A stretch of DNA of 64,000 nt. Source: Pseudomonas ekonensis (GTDB lineage: Bacteria > Pseudomonadota > Gammaproteobacteria > Pseudomonadales > Pseudomonadaceae). The stretch is taken from the NCBI RefSeq assembly GCF_019145435.1, contig NZ_JAHSTS010000002.1, positions 620,001-684,000 on the forward strand. The letters are read 5' to 3'. Every line of letters begins with the position of its first letter. The stretch's first letter is position 1. The notes beneath the pieces are model-generated. The model did not search any database. It was given only the letters and a program-made list of their open reading frames with translations, and had not been told where the DNA came from. A program made the position numbers and the translations under genes. Positions 56,996 through 64,000 of the stretch are shown piece by piece.

Positions 56996-59140
56996 TCAGA
57001 ACATTTCCCCCTTCGCCGCCTTTTCAAGCAGCAAGGCCGGCGGCGCGAAGCGCTCGCCGTACTGTTCGGCCAGGTATTGCGCGCGGGCGACGAAGTCCTG
57101 CACGCCGTACTGGTTGATGAACTGCAAGGCACCGCCCGTCCACGCCGCGAAACCGATGCCGAAAACCGAGCCGACGTTGGCGTCGGCCGTGGACATCAAC
57201 ACGCCCTCCTCCACGCAACGGACGGTTTCCAGGGCCTGCACGAACAGCAGGCGATCACGCACGTCCTTCGGCGGGATCTGCCCATCGGGCTTTTCGAACC
57301 GGGCCTTCAGTTCGGGCCAGAGGTGTTTCTGGCCGCCGGCCGGATACTCATAGAAACCGCCTCCCGCCGCCTTGCCCGGCCGCTTGAATTCGTTGAGCAG
57401 CAAGTCAATCACGGCGAACGCCGGGTGCTCAATCAGCGGTTTCCCTTCCGCTTGCAGGTCTTTGGCCGTTTGCAGACGGATATGGCTCATCAGGCTGAGG
57501 GAAACTTCGTCGGAGATCGCCAGCGGACCGACCGGCATCCCGGCCTTGCGCGCTTCGGTCTCGATCATCGGCGCGCTGACGCCTTCGCCGAGCATGGCGA
57601 TGCCTTCGTTGGTGAACGTGCCGAACACCCGCGAGGTGAAGAAGCCGCGGCTGTCGTTGACGACAATCGGGGTCTTCTTGATCTGCAGGACGAAGTCGAA
57701 ACCACGGGCCAGGGTCTCGTCGCGGGTGTGCGCACCCTTGATGATCTCCACCAGCGGCATCTTGTCCACCGGGCTGAAGAAATGCAGCCCGATGAACTTG
57801 CCCGGATCCGGCACCGCCGTCGCCAGGCCGGTGATCGGCAGGGTCGAGGTGTTGGACGCGATCACCGCATCGGCGCCGGCCACCTGTTGCGCGGCCGCCG
57901 ACACCTTGGCCTTGAGTTCGCGGTCCTCGAACACCGCCTCGATGATCAGGTCGCAGCCGACAAGGTCAGCATCGCTTTCGGCGGGACGGATCCGCGCCAG
58001 CACCGCGTCGCGCTGCCCGGCGCTCATGTGGCCGCGGGCGACTTTCTTGTCCAGCAGCGCCGCCGAATGGGCCTTGCCCTTCTCGGCGGCGGCCAGGCTC
58101 ACGTCCTTGAGCACCACGTCGATGCCCGCCGCCGCGCTGACATAGGCGATCCCCGCCCCCATCATCCCCGCCCCGAGCACGCCCACCCGGCGTGTCACGT
58201 AAGGCGCATGACCCTGCGGCCGCGAGCCGCCGGCATTGATTTCGTTGAGCTGGAACCAGAACGTGCCGATCAGGTTCTTCGCGACCTGGCCGGTGGTCAG
58301 TTCGGTGAAGTAGCGGGTCTCGATCAGGTGCGCGGTGTCGAAGTCCACCTGCGCGCCTTCCACCGCCGCGCAGAGGATCTTCTCCGGCGCAGGCAAGGTG
58401 CCTTGGGTTTTCGTGCGCAGGATCGACGGCGCGATGGCCAGCATCTGTGCGACCTTCGGGTTCGACGGCGTGCCGCCGGGGATCTGGTAGCCCTTCACGT
58501 CCCAACGCTGCACCGCGTCCGGATTGGCCAGGATCCAGGCCCGGGCCTTGGCCAGCAGCTCGTCGCGGTCGGCCGCCAGTTCGTCGATCAGGCCGGCCTG
58601 CAACGCCTGCCGCGGGCGGACTTTCTTGCCTTCAAGCAGGTAAGGCAGCGCCTTTTCGAGGCCGAGCATGCGCACCATGCGCACCACCCCGCCGCCGCCC
58701 GGCAACAGACCTAAAGTCACTTCAGGCAGGCCGAGCTGCACCGACGCGTCGTCCAGCGCCACACGGTGATGGCAGGCCAGGCAGATTTCCCAGCCGCCGC
58801 CCAGCGCCGCGCCGTTGATGGCGGCGACCACCGGTTTGCCGAGGGTCTCCAGGGTGCGCAACTGGCCCTTGAGGGACAGCACCATGTCATAGAAGGCCCG
58901 GGCTTCGGGCTTGCCGACCTTGATCAGCTCGTTGAGGTCGCCGCCGGCGAAGAAGGTCTTCTTGGCGGAGGTGACGATGACGCCGGCGATCGTGTCCTTT
59001 TCCGCCGCCAGACGGGCGACGCAAGCGGCCATGGCCTCGCGGTACACCGCGTTCATGGTGTTGGCGCTCTGGCCCGGCATGTCGATGGTCAGGGTGACGA
59101 TGCTGTCCTGGCCCAGTTCGTAACGGATGGCTTGGCTCAT
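56996..59140 (-). CDS. Multifunctional enoyl-CoA hydratase / 3-hydroxyacyl-CoA dehydrogenase (FadB-like)
   Basis: The 714-residue beta-oxidation enzyme has an N-terminal crotonase domain (oxyanion-hole GGDLNEL and NGAALGGGWEICLACHH), an NAD-binding GVLGAGMMGAG near 318, and the C-terminal HADH domain (SRGFFTSRVF). It hydrates enoyl-CoA and oxidises the 3-hydroxy form. It is not the classical FadB (the N-terminus differs), but a second, often PA1737-like, copy. The start MSQAIRY is 26 bases after the thiolase stop, same strand. Confidence 0.9.
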   Translation of the reverse strand: MSQAIRYELGQDSIVTLTIDMPGQSANTMNAVYREAMAACVARLAAEKDTIAGVIVTSAKKTFFAGGDLNELIKVGKPEARAFYDMVLSLKGQLRTLETLGKPVVAAINGAALGGGWEICLACHHRVALDDASVQLGLPEVTLGLLPGGGGVVRMVRMLGLEKALPYLLEGKKVRPRQALQAGLIDELAADRDELLAKARAWILANPDAVQRWDVKGYQIPGGTPSNPKVAQMLAIAPSILRTKTQGTLPAPEKILCAAVEGAQVDFDTAHLIETRYFTELTTGQVAKNLIGTFWFQLNEINAGGSRPQGHAPYVTRRVGVLGAGMMGAGIAYVSAAAGIDVVLKDVSLAAAEKGKAHSAALLDKKVARGHMSAGQRDAVLARIRPAESDADLVGCDLIIEAVFEDRELKAKVSAAAQQVAGADAVIASNTSTLPITGLATAVPDPGKFIGLHFFSPVDKMPLVEIIKGAHTRDETLARGFDFVLQIKKTPIVVNDSRGFFTSRVFGTFTNEGIAMLGEGVSAPMIETEARKAGMPVGPLAISDEVSLSLMSHIRLQTAKDLQAEGKPLIEHPAFAVIDLLLNEFKRPGKAAGGGFYEYPAGGQKHLWPELKARFEKPDGQIPPKDVRDRLLFVQALETVRCVEEGVLMSTADANVGSVFGIGFAAWTGGALQFINQYGVQDFVARAQYLAEQYGERFAPPALLLEKAAKGEMF

Positions 59141-59166
59141 TGGGTTGGGTTCCTTGAAGTCCGGGC

Positions 59167-60372
59167 TCAGAGGCGTTCGATGATGGTGGCGATGCCCATG
59201 CCGCCGCCGACGCACAGCGTCGCCAGGCCATAGCGCAGGCGCCGGGCTTCCAGTTCATCGAGCAGGGTGCCGAGGATCGCGCAGCCGGTGGCGCCCAGCG
59301 GATGGCCCATGGCGATGGAGCCGCCGTTGACGTTGACCTTGTCCGGATCGACGGCCATGTCCTTGATGAACTTCAGCACCACGGAAGCGAAGGCTTCGTT
59401 GACTTCGAACAGGTCGATGTCCTCCACCCGCAGCCCGGCCTTGGCCAGCGCCTTGCGGGTGGCCGGCGCGGGGCCGGTGAGCATGATGGTCGGGTCGGTG
59501 CTGGTGACCGCCGTGGCGACGATCCGCGCCCGGGGCGTCAGGCCCAGCGCCTTGCCGCGGGCTTCGGAGCCGATCAGCATCAGCGCCGCGCCGTCGACGA
59601 TGCCGGAGCTGTTGCCCGGCGTGTGCACATGGTTGATCCGCTCGACATGGCTGTAGACCCGCAGCGCCGTCGCATCGAAGCCCATCTGGCCGATCATTTC
59701 GAAGCTCGGCTTGAGCTTGCCCAGGCCTTCGAGGGTGGACTCGGCGCGGATGAACTCATCGTGATCCAGCAGGACGATGCCGTTCTGGTCCTGCACCGGC
59801 ACCAGGGATTTGCTGAACGCCCCGGCGGCCCGCGCCCGTGCGGCCTTTTGCTGCGAATGCAGGGCGTAGGCGTCGACGTCCTGCCGGCTGAACCCCTCGA
59901 GGGTGGCGATCAGGTCGGCGCCGACGCCCTGCGGAGTGAAATGGCTGTGCAGGTTGGTCTGCGGATCCAGCGCCCAGGCGCCGCCGTCGCTGCCCATCGG
60001 CACCCGCGACATGGATTCGACGCCGCCGACCACCACCAGCTCCTCGAACCCCGAGCGCACCTTCATGGCCCCGAGGTTCACCGCCTCCAGGCCCGAGGCG
60101 CAGAAGCGGTTGATCTGCACGCCCGCTACGCTGATGTCCCAGTCGGCCACCTGCACGGCGGTCTTGGCGATGTCCGAGCCTTGGTCGCCGATGGGCGTGA
60201 CGCAACCGAGCACCACGTCATCGACCTGGCTGGTGTCCAGCGCCGTGCGCTGCTGCAGTGCGGTGAGCAGCCCGGCCACCAGGTTCACCGGCTTGACGCT
60301 GTGCAGCGATCCATCGGCCTTGCCCTTGCCGCGGGGCGTGCGTAACGCGTCGAAAATCAAAGCTTGGGTCAT
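59167..60372 (-). CDS. Acetyl-CoA C-acyltransferase (thiolase)
   Basis: A 401-residue thiolase with the acyl-accepting Cys91 in NRFCASGLE, the NEAFA motif, the GHPLGATGC His block and the C-terminal CVGGGMG. It thiolytically splits 3-ketoacyl-CoA, using the product of the adjacent FadB-like enzyme. It is upstream in the operon. The ATG at MTQALIFD fits the family. Confidence 0.92.
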   Translation of the reverse strand: MTQALIFDALRTPRGKGKADGSLHSVKPVNLVAGLLTALQQRTALDTSQVDDVVLGCVTPIGDQGSDIAKTAVQVADWDISVAGVQINRFCASGLEAVNLGAMKVRSGFEELVVVGGVESMSRVPMGSDGGAWALDPQTNLHSHFTPQGVGADLIATLEGFSRQDVDAYALHSQQKAARARAAGAFSKSLVPVQDQNGIVLLDHDEFIRAESTLEGLGKLKPSFEMIGQMGFDATALRVYSHVERINHVHTPGNSSGIVDGAALMLIGSEARGKALGLTPRARIVATAVTSTDPTIMLTGPAPATRKALAKAGLRVEDIDLFEVNEAFASVVLKFIKDMAVDPDKVNVNGGSIAMGHPLGATGCAILGTLLDELEARRLRYGLATLCVGGGMGIATIIERL

Positions 60373-60761
60373 GACGTCTCGAACCTGTGCGGTGAGTGAA
60401 ATTCGTGCGCTCACTGTTGGCTCGCGCCGCCCCGGATTCAATGACCGCAGCGCTCAATGGCGTTGACGCGCACGCTCAGACGGACGGTCATCCCTGGCCA
60501 GGTTAACCGGTTCAGGCCGCCGAGCTGTCTAGCAAAAGGGCGGCAAAGAAGCTGGCAATGGGCCTCATGCCGTTTTAATCGCGACTTGCAGCCATTCCAT
60601 ACGAAATGGATCTAAGCCAAGCGTGACGCGGGCCCTAAGGTGAACAAGTACGCCGTTGTCGTCGGGTTTTGCCGAGGCACGCGTTCGTTACAGGAAGTGC
60701 AACGCTTGCCGTCATGGAGATCAGGCAAGCCTCAGGAAATAACAAAAAAGGCGGTCAAGCC
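60373..60761. other. Intergenic region upstream of the thiolase operon
   Basis: About 390 bases hold the divergent control region between the beta-oxidation operon and the small membrane protein. I see no gene, no clear terminator, and only weak palindromes such as GGTTAACCGGTT near 60504-60515. Confidence 0.5.
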
Positions 60762-60857
60762 ATGTTCAAACAACCGAAAGTTCGTCAAGCGGGGCTCATT
60801 CTCTTTGCCACGACGCTGTTGTTGATTCTGCCCAACCTGACCAAGGTGCTCGGCTGA
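60762..60857 (+). CDS. Tiny membrane protein
   Basis: A 31-residue protein, MFKQPKVRQAGLILFATTLL, with a single hydrophobic helix (LILFATTLLLILPNL) and a basic N-terminus. AAAAGGCGG lies before the ATG. It resembles small single-helix proteins that I associate with Pseudomonas genomes. Function unknown. Confidence 0.55.
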   Translation: MFKQPKVRQAGLILFATTLLLILPNLTKVLG

Positions 60858-60952
60858 CTCAAGCGGCAGGTTTCGCTCATCGCCACCTATCCTGTGACTG
60901 GCCCGCTACCCGGGCCAGCGTGGCTGTGCCACTCTTTGCGCACTTCCACGAC

Positions 60953-61774
60953 ATGGACGGCGATCATTTGAAAGCGCTCACTCTGTTCGGGGCCCTGCTG
61001 CTGAGCACGCCCCTCTACGCCGCACAGCTGAACCTGGAGCTGGGCGCGAACGGCCGCACCTGGCAGACCGAGGAACTGCTCAAGCATCCTCAGGCGCAGA
61101 CCCTCACGATCAAGAACGATGTTTCCTACAAGCGGGACATGACCTACCGCGCCGTGCCGGTGGCCGCGCTGTTGACGGGCATCCAGCCGGCCGACCACCT
61201 GCAAGCGGTGGCGCTGGACGGTTTCGCCGCGGAGCTGGCCGCCGCACCGTTGCTCCAGACCCAAGGCGCGCGGGCCTGGCTGGCCATCGAAGACCCGGCG
61301 CAGCCGTGGCCTCCGCTGTCGGAAGGCAAGCCCAGCGCCGGGCCGTTCTATCTGGTCTGGACCGATCCCGAGGCCAGCCACATCAGCCCGGAGCAGTGGC
61401 CGTTCGAAGTCGCCAGCATCAAGCGCATGGCGCCGGTGGCCGAGCGCTTCCCGGCCCTGCTGCCGGATCCCGCACTGAAGGCCGACGACCCGGTGAACAA
61501 GGGCTTCGCGCTGTTCCAGAAGAACTGCCTGGCCTGCCACCGCCTCAACGGCGCCGGGGACGCGCAGTTCGGGCCGGACCTGAACATTCCGTACAACCCG
61601 ACCGAGTACTTCGGTGCGGACTTCCTCAAACGCTACATCCGCGACCCGCAGAGCCTGCGCCAGTGGCCGCAGGCGAAGATGCCGGGCTTCTCCGCCCAGG
61701 TGCTGCCGGACGCGGAGCTGCAGAACCTGGTGGGCTACCTCAAGCACATGGCCGGACGCAAGGTTAAGCCCTGA
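60953..61774 (+). CDS. Cytochrome c with SUOX-like N-terminal domain
   Basis: A periplasmic protein of about 270 residues with signal peptide LKALTLFGALLLSTPLYA. The N-terminal half (RAVPVAALLTGI, VALDGFAAEL, then GPFYLVW) has the pattern of the sulfite-oxidase molybdopterin fold, although no molybdenum-binding Cys is apparent. The C-terminal half has a haem motif CLACH near residue 193 and an axial Met, MPGFS. Probably an electron carrier. The start is uncertain: ATG at MDGDHLKAL or TTG five codons later. Confidence 0.75.
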   Translation: MDGDHLKALTLFGALLLSTPLYAAQLNLELGANGRTWQTEELLKHPQAQTLTIKNDVSYKRDMTYRAVPVAALLTGIQPADHLQAVALDGFAAELAAAPLLQTQGARAWLAIEDPAQPWPPLSEGKPSAGPFYLVWTDPEASHISPEQWPFEVASIKRMAPVAERFPALLPDPALKADDPVNKGFALFQKNCLACHRLNGAGDAQFGPDLNIPYNPTEYFGADFLKRYIRDPQSLRQWPQAKMPGFSAQVLPDAELQNLVGYLKHMAGRKVKP

Positions 61775-61788
61775 CCCCACACCATCCC

Positions 61789-61875
61789 TGTAGGAGCGAG
61801 CCTGCTCGCGAAGCGATCCGTCAGCCACTGCAAAGGTGGCCGATCCGCCTTCGCGAGCAGACTCGCTCCTACAGG
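61789..61875. repeat. REPIN (two inverted REPs)
   Basis: CTGTAGGAGCGAG at the left and CTCGCTCCTACAG at the right are inverse copies of the P. fluorescens REP, with GCCTTCGCGAGCAG-type inner arms. The pair is a classic REPIN and lies between the cytochrome and the convergent transglutaminase gene. Confidence 0.88.
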
Positions 61876-61883
61876 GGCCCTCA

Positions 61884-62687
61884 TCACTGTTGCTGGACGG
61901 AAATCACCGGCGTCGGCGACACCACCACCTTGGCGTGCATCTGTTCGTACCCGCCGCCCCGGCGCATGCCGCGCACCGGGCAGGCGTCGAGGTAGTCCAG
62001 GCCCACCGCGAGCTTGAGGTGCCGCTCCGGACGGGCCAGCCGGTTGGTCACGTCGAAGCTGTACCAGGCGTCGTCCAGCCAGGCCTCGGCCCAGGCGTGG
62101 CTGGCCAGGTGCTCGCAGTCCTCGCTGTACAGGTAACCCGACACATAACGCGCAGGCACCCCCAGGCTGCGCGCGCAGGCGAGAAACGCATGGGTATGGT
62201 CCTGGCAGACACCGGTCCGTGCCGCGAACGCCTCCGCGGCGCAGGTATCGACTTCGGTCGAGCCCGGCAGGTAGGCCATGTGCCGGTTCAGGCCGTGCAT
62301 CAGGTCGATCAGCGCGGTGCGGTCACGGCGCTGCTTGCAGGCCTGCCCGGCGAATGCGCGCAACGCTTCGTCGGCCTCGGTGAGGCGGGTGAAGCGCAGG
62401 AACGGCAACGCCGACTGGCTCTCGTGTTCCGCCTCGCGCCGTTCGTCGATGTCGACCACCCCCCGGGCGCCGATGACGATCGCTTCGTGGGGTTCGTCGA
62501 GGGTCAGCACATGCAGGATGTTGCCGAACGGGTCGAGCTGCGCGCGCACCGGGCGCGGCAGGTTCAGTTGCCAATTCAGCACCTGCTGGCGTTCGCTGTC
62601 GTGCGGGGTCAGGCGCAGGTACTGGATGCTCGCCCGCACCTGATCTTCGTAGTGATAGGTGGTCTCGTGGCTGACGGAAAGTCTCAT
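61884..62687 (-). CDS. Transglutaminase-like family protein
   Basis: A 267-residue protein with N-terminal MRLSVSHETTYHYE, a transglutaminase/protease core with Cys in ARTGVCQDHTHAF, His in SHAWAEAW and Asp in FDVTN. It is the third gene of a conserved operon with alpha-E and ATP-grasp proteins, whose joint function is a proposed peptide-ligation or modification system. ATG overlaps the alpha-E stop. Confidence 0.88.
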   Translation of the reverse strand: MRLSVSHETTYHYEDQVRASIQYLRLTPHDSERQQVLNWQLNLPRPVRAQLDPFGNILHVLTLDEPHEAIVIGARGVVDIDERREAEHESQSALPFLRFTRLTEADEALRAFAGQACKQRRDRTALIDLMHGLNRHMAYLPGSTEVDTCAAEAFAARTGVCQDHTHAFLACARSLGVPARYVSGYLYSEDCEHLASHAWAEAWLDDAWYSFDVTNRLARPERHLKLAVGLDYLDACPVRGMRRGGGYEQMHAKVVVSPTPVISVQQQ

Positions 62688-63634
62688 GCGGCCTCCAGGT
62701 AGGAACTGTGAATGGCGTTGCCCAGCTGGCGCACCAGCGGGATGAATTCGGTGAGCCAGGCGTGCAGGCCCTCTTCGAGGATTTCGTGGATGCCGGTGTA
62801 GCGCAGGCGCGCGTCCATTTCCGCCGCCAGCCGTTGCGCGGGCCGGCCGTTGGCCCCCGGCAACTGGGCGAGGATCTGGTCGATTTCCTCGGTGCAGGCC
62901 CGCAGCGAACGCGGCACGTCGGCGCGCAACAGCAACAACTCGGCGACATGCCGGGCGCCGGGCGCATCGCGGTAGATCTCGGTGTAGGCCTCGAACGACG
63001 ACAGGGCCCGCAGCAGCGCGCTCCACTGGTAATAGGCGTGCGCGGTGCCGTCGCTGACCGCTTCGGCTTGGTCGCCGGCCATCTCGTAGCGGGCGTCGAG
63101 CAGGCGCAGGGTGTTGTCCGCCCGTTCGATGAAGGTGCCCAGGCGGATGAAGCGGAACGCGTCGTTGCGCATGATGGTGCCGTAGGACGCGCCGCGGAAC
63201 AGGTGCGAGCGCTCCTTGATCCATTCGCAGAAGCGGCTCATGCCGTAGCGGCTCAGGCCCTGGTCGGCGATCCCGCGGATCTCAAGCCAGGTGGCGTTGA
63301 TGTTCTCCCACATGTCGGCGGTGATCCGCCCGCGCACCGCATGGGCGCTGGCCCGGGCCGCGCCGAGGCAACTGTAGATGCTGGCCGGGTTGGCCGCATC
63401 GAGGGCGAAGAAGTGCAGCAGCCGTTCGGCGTGCAGCTCGCCGTGGCGTTCCAGGTAGTCGTCCAGGGTGCCGGTGATCATCAGCGGCATGGCGAGTTCG
63501 TGCAGGCCGTCGCCGCGGCCGCCCTGCGGCATCAGCGACAGCGAATAGCTGACGTCGAGCATCCGCGCGAGGTTTTCCGCCCGCTCCAGGTAACGCGACA
63601 TCCAGTACAGATCCGAGGCAGTTCTACTTAACAT
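62684..63634 (-). CDS. Alpha-E domain protein
   Basis: A 316-residue helical protein (MLSRTASDLYWMSRYLERAENLARMLD) of the alpha-E family, always found with the transglutaminase-like and ATP-grasp genes. It overlaps the following transglutaminase gene by four bases. Function is not established. Confidence 0.9.
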   Translation of the reverse strand: MLSRTASDLYWMSRYLERAENLARMLDVSYSLSLMPQGGRGDGLHELAMPLMITGTLDDYLERHGELHAERLLHFFALDAANPASIYSCLGAARASAHAVRGRITADMWENINATWLEIRGIADQGLSRYGMSRFCEWIKERSHLFRGASYGTIMRNDAFRFIRLGTFIERADNTLRLLDARYEMAGDQAEAVSDGTAHAYYQWSALLRALSSFEAYTEIYRDAPGARHVAELLLLRADVPRSLRACTEEIDQILAQLPGANGRPAQRLAAEMDARLRYTGIHEILEEGLHAWLTEFIPLVRQLGNAIHSSYLEAA

Positions 63635-63646
63635 GGCAGGCTTCCT

Positions 63647-64000
63647 TCAATCCTCGACCACCCAGGTGTCCTTGGTGCCGCCGCCCTGGGAGGAATTCAC
63701 CACCAGAGAGCCTTCACGCAGGGCGACACGGGTCAGGCCGCCGGGCACCACCCGGGTTTCGCGGCCGGACAGCACGAACGGACGCAGGTCGATGTGGCGC
63801 GGCGCGATGCCGTTCTCGACAAAGGTCGGACAGGTCGACAACGACAGCGTCGGCTGCGCGATGTACGCGTGGGGCCTGGCCTTGATCCGCTCGCGGAACG
63901 CGTCGATCTCCGCCCCCGTCGCCGCCGGCCCCACCAGCATGCCGTAGCCGCCGGAGCCCTGGGTCTCCTTGACCACCAGATCCGGAAGATGGGCCAACAC
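63647..64000 (-). CDS. Circularly permuted ATP-grasp protein, C-terminal part (partial)
   Basis: The visible 117 residues end the protein and the gene continues past the window edge. VVKETQGSGGYGMLVGP is the ATP-grasp phosphate-binding glycine loop, and RPFVLSGRETRVVPGGLTRVAL...NSSQGGGTKDTWVV is the family C-terminus. These enzymes ligate a carboxylate with ATP. It is the first of the three operon genes. Confidence 0.88.
   Translation of the reverse strand: MLAHLPDLVVKETQGSGGYGMLVGPAATGAEIDAFRERIKARPHAYIAQPTLSLSTCPTFVENGIAPRHIDLRPFVLSGRETRVVPGGLTRVALREGSLVVNSSQGGGTKDTWVVED

Overview
The window is high-GC chromosomal DNA of a Pseudomonas of the P. fluorescens type. The evidence is the pabB-thrH-cysH order, the near-identity (from memory) of ThrH to the P. 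aeruginosa protein, REP/REPIN repeats typical of the group, and several Pseudomonas-type operons. A P2/HP1-like prophage of about 34 kb sits in a tRNA-Ser gene.

Left chromosomal part (1-18595). It opens with the end of pabB, then thrH and cysH (assimilatory APS reductase). Next come an NCS1 transporter with an Asp/Glu-hydantoin racemase family enzyme, a divergent LysR/SDR pair and a HAD phosphatase. A 1615-residue RHS protein follows. Its AT-rich C-terminus carries the Arg, S-T-S and E-x-E signature of cholera-toxin-A-like ADP-ribosyltransferases, and two tandem paralogous putative immunity genes lie directly behind it. Then come two paralogous glycine-zipper exported proteins, small hypothetical proteins, a YbjQ-family protein, and a stand-alone APS kinase (cysC) paired with a beta-propeller/jelly-roll-like protein of unknown function.

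Prophage (about 18596-52995). It is flanked by a 23-bp direct repeat that is the 3' end of tRNA-Ser(GGA); the intact tRNA is on the right. From the left it holds: a copy of a 20-bp putative integrase arm site; a roughly 275-bp array of GGTAAT/ATTACC motifs; a structured AT-poor stretch; an RloA/RloB (AbiL-like) ATPase-Toprim pair; then a long minus-strand virion operon. In transcription order that operon runs scaffold, capsid, small terminase, head completion, tail completion gpR and gpS, sheath, tube, DksA-like finger, XhlA-like protein, SAR endolysin, Rz/Rz1, tail chaperone with a -1 frameshift, tape measure, baseplate J and I, fibre, fibre assembly, hub and spike. Terminase ATPase and portal are divergent, as in P2, behind a 56-bp palindromic control region. 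An Ogr-like activator, repressor and Cro-like genes, a CII-like protein, a primase-helicase and the tyrosine integrase follow. Between integrase and attR lies a second ATPase-Toprim pair, an AAA ATPase with a DUF4435 protein resembling PARIS. So a putative anti-phage cassette sits at each end of the element.

Right chromosomal part (53063-64000): a crotonase, PlsC, a CorA-family transporter, a glutamine amidotransferase, a fadB-like/fadA-like beta-oxidation pair, a tiny membrane protein, a c-type cytochrome with an SUOX-like N-terminus, a REPIN, and the transglutaminase / alpha-E / ATP-grasp operon, whose last listed gene runs off the window.

All family assignments come from reading motifs and from memory of the families. 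No database search was made.
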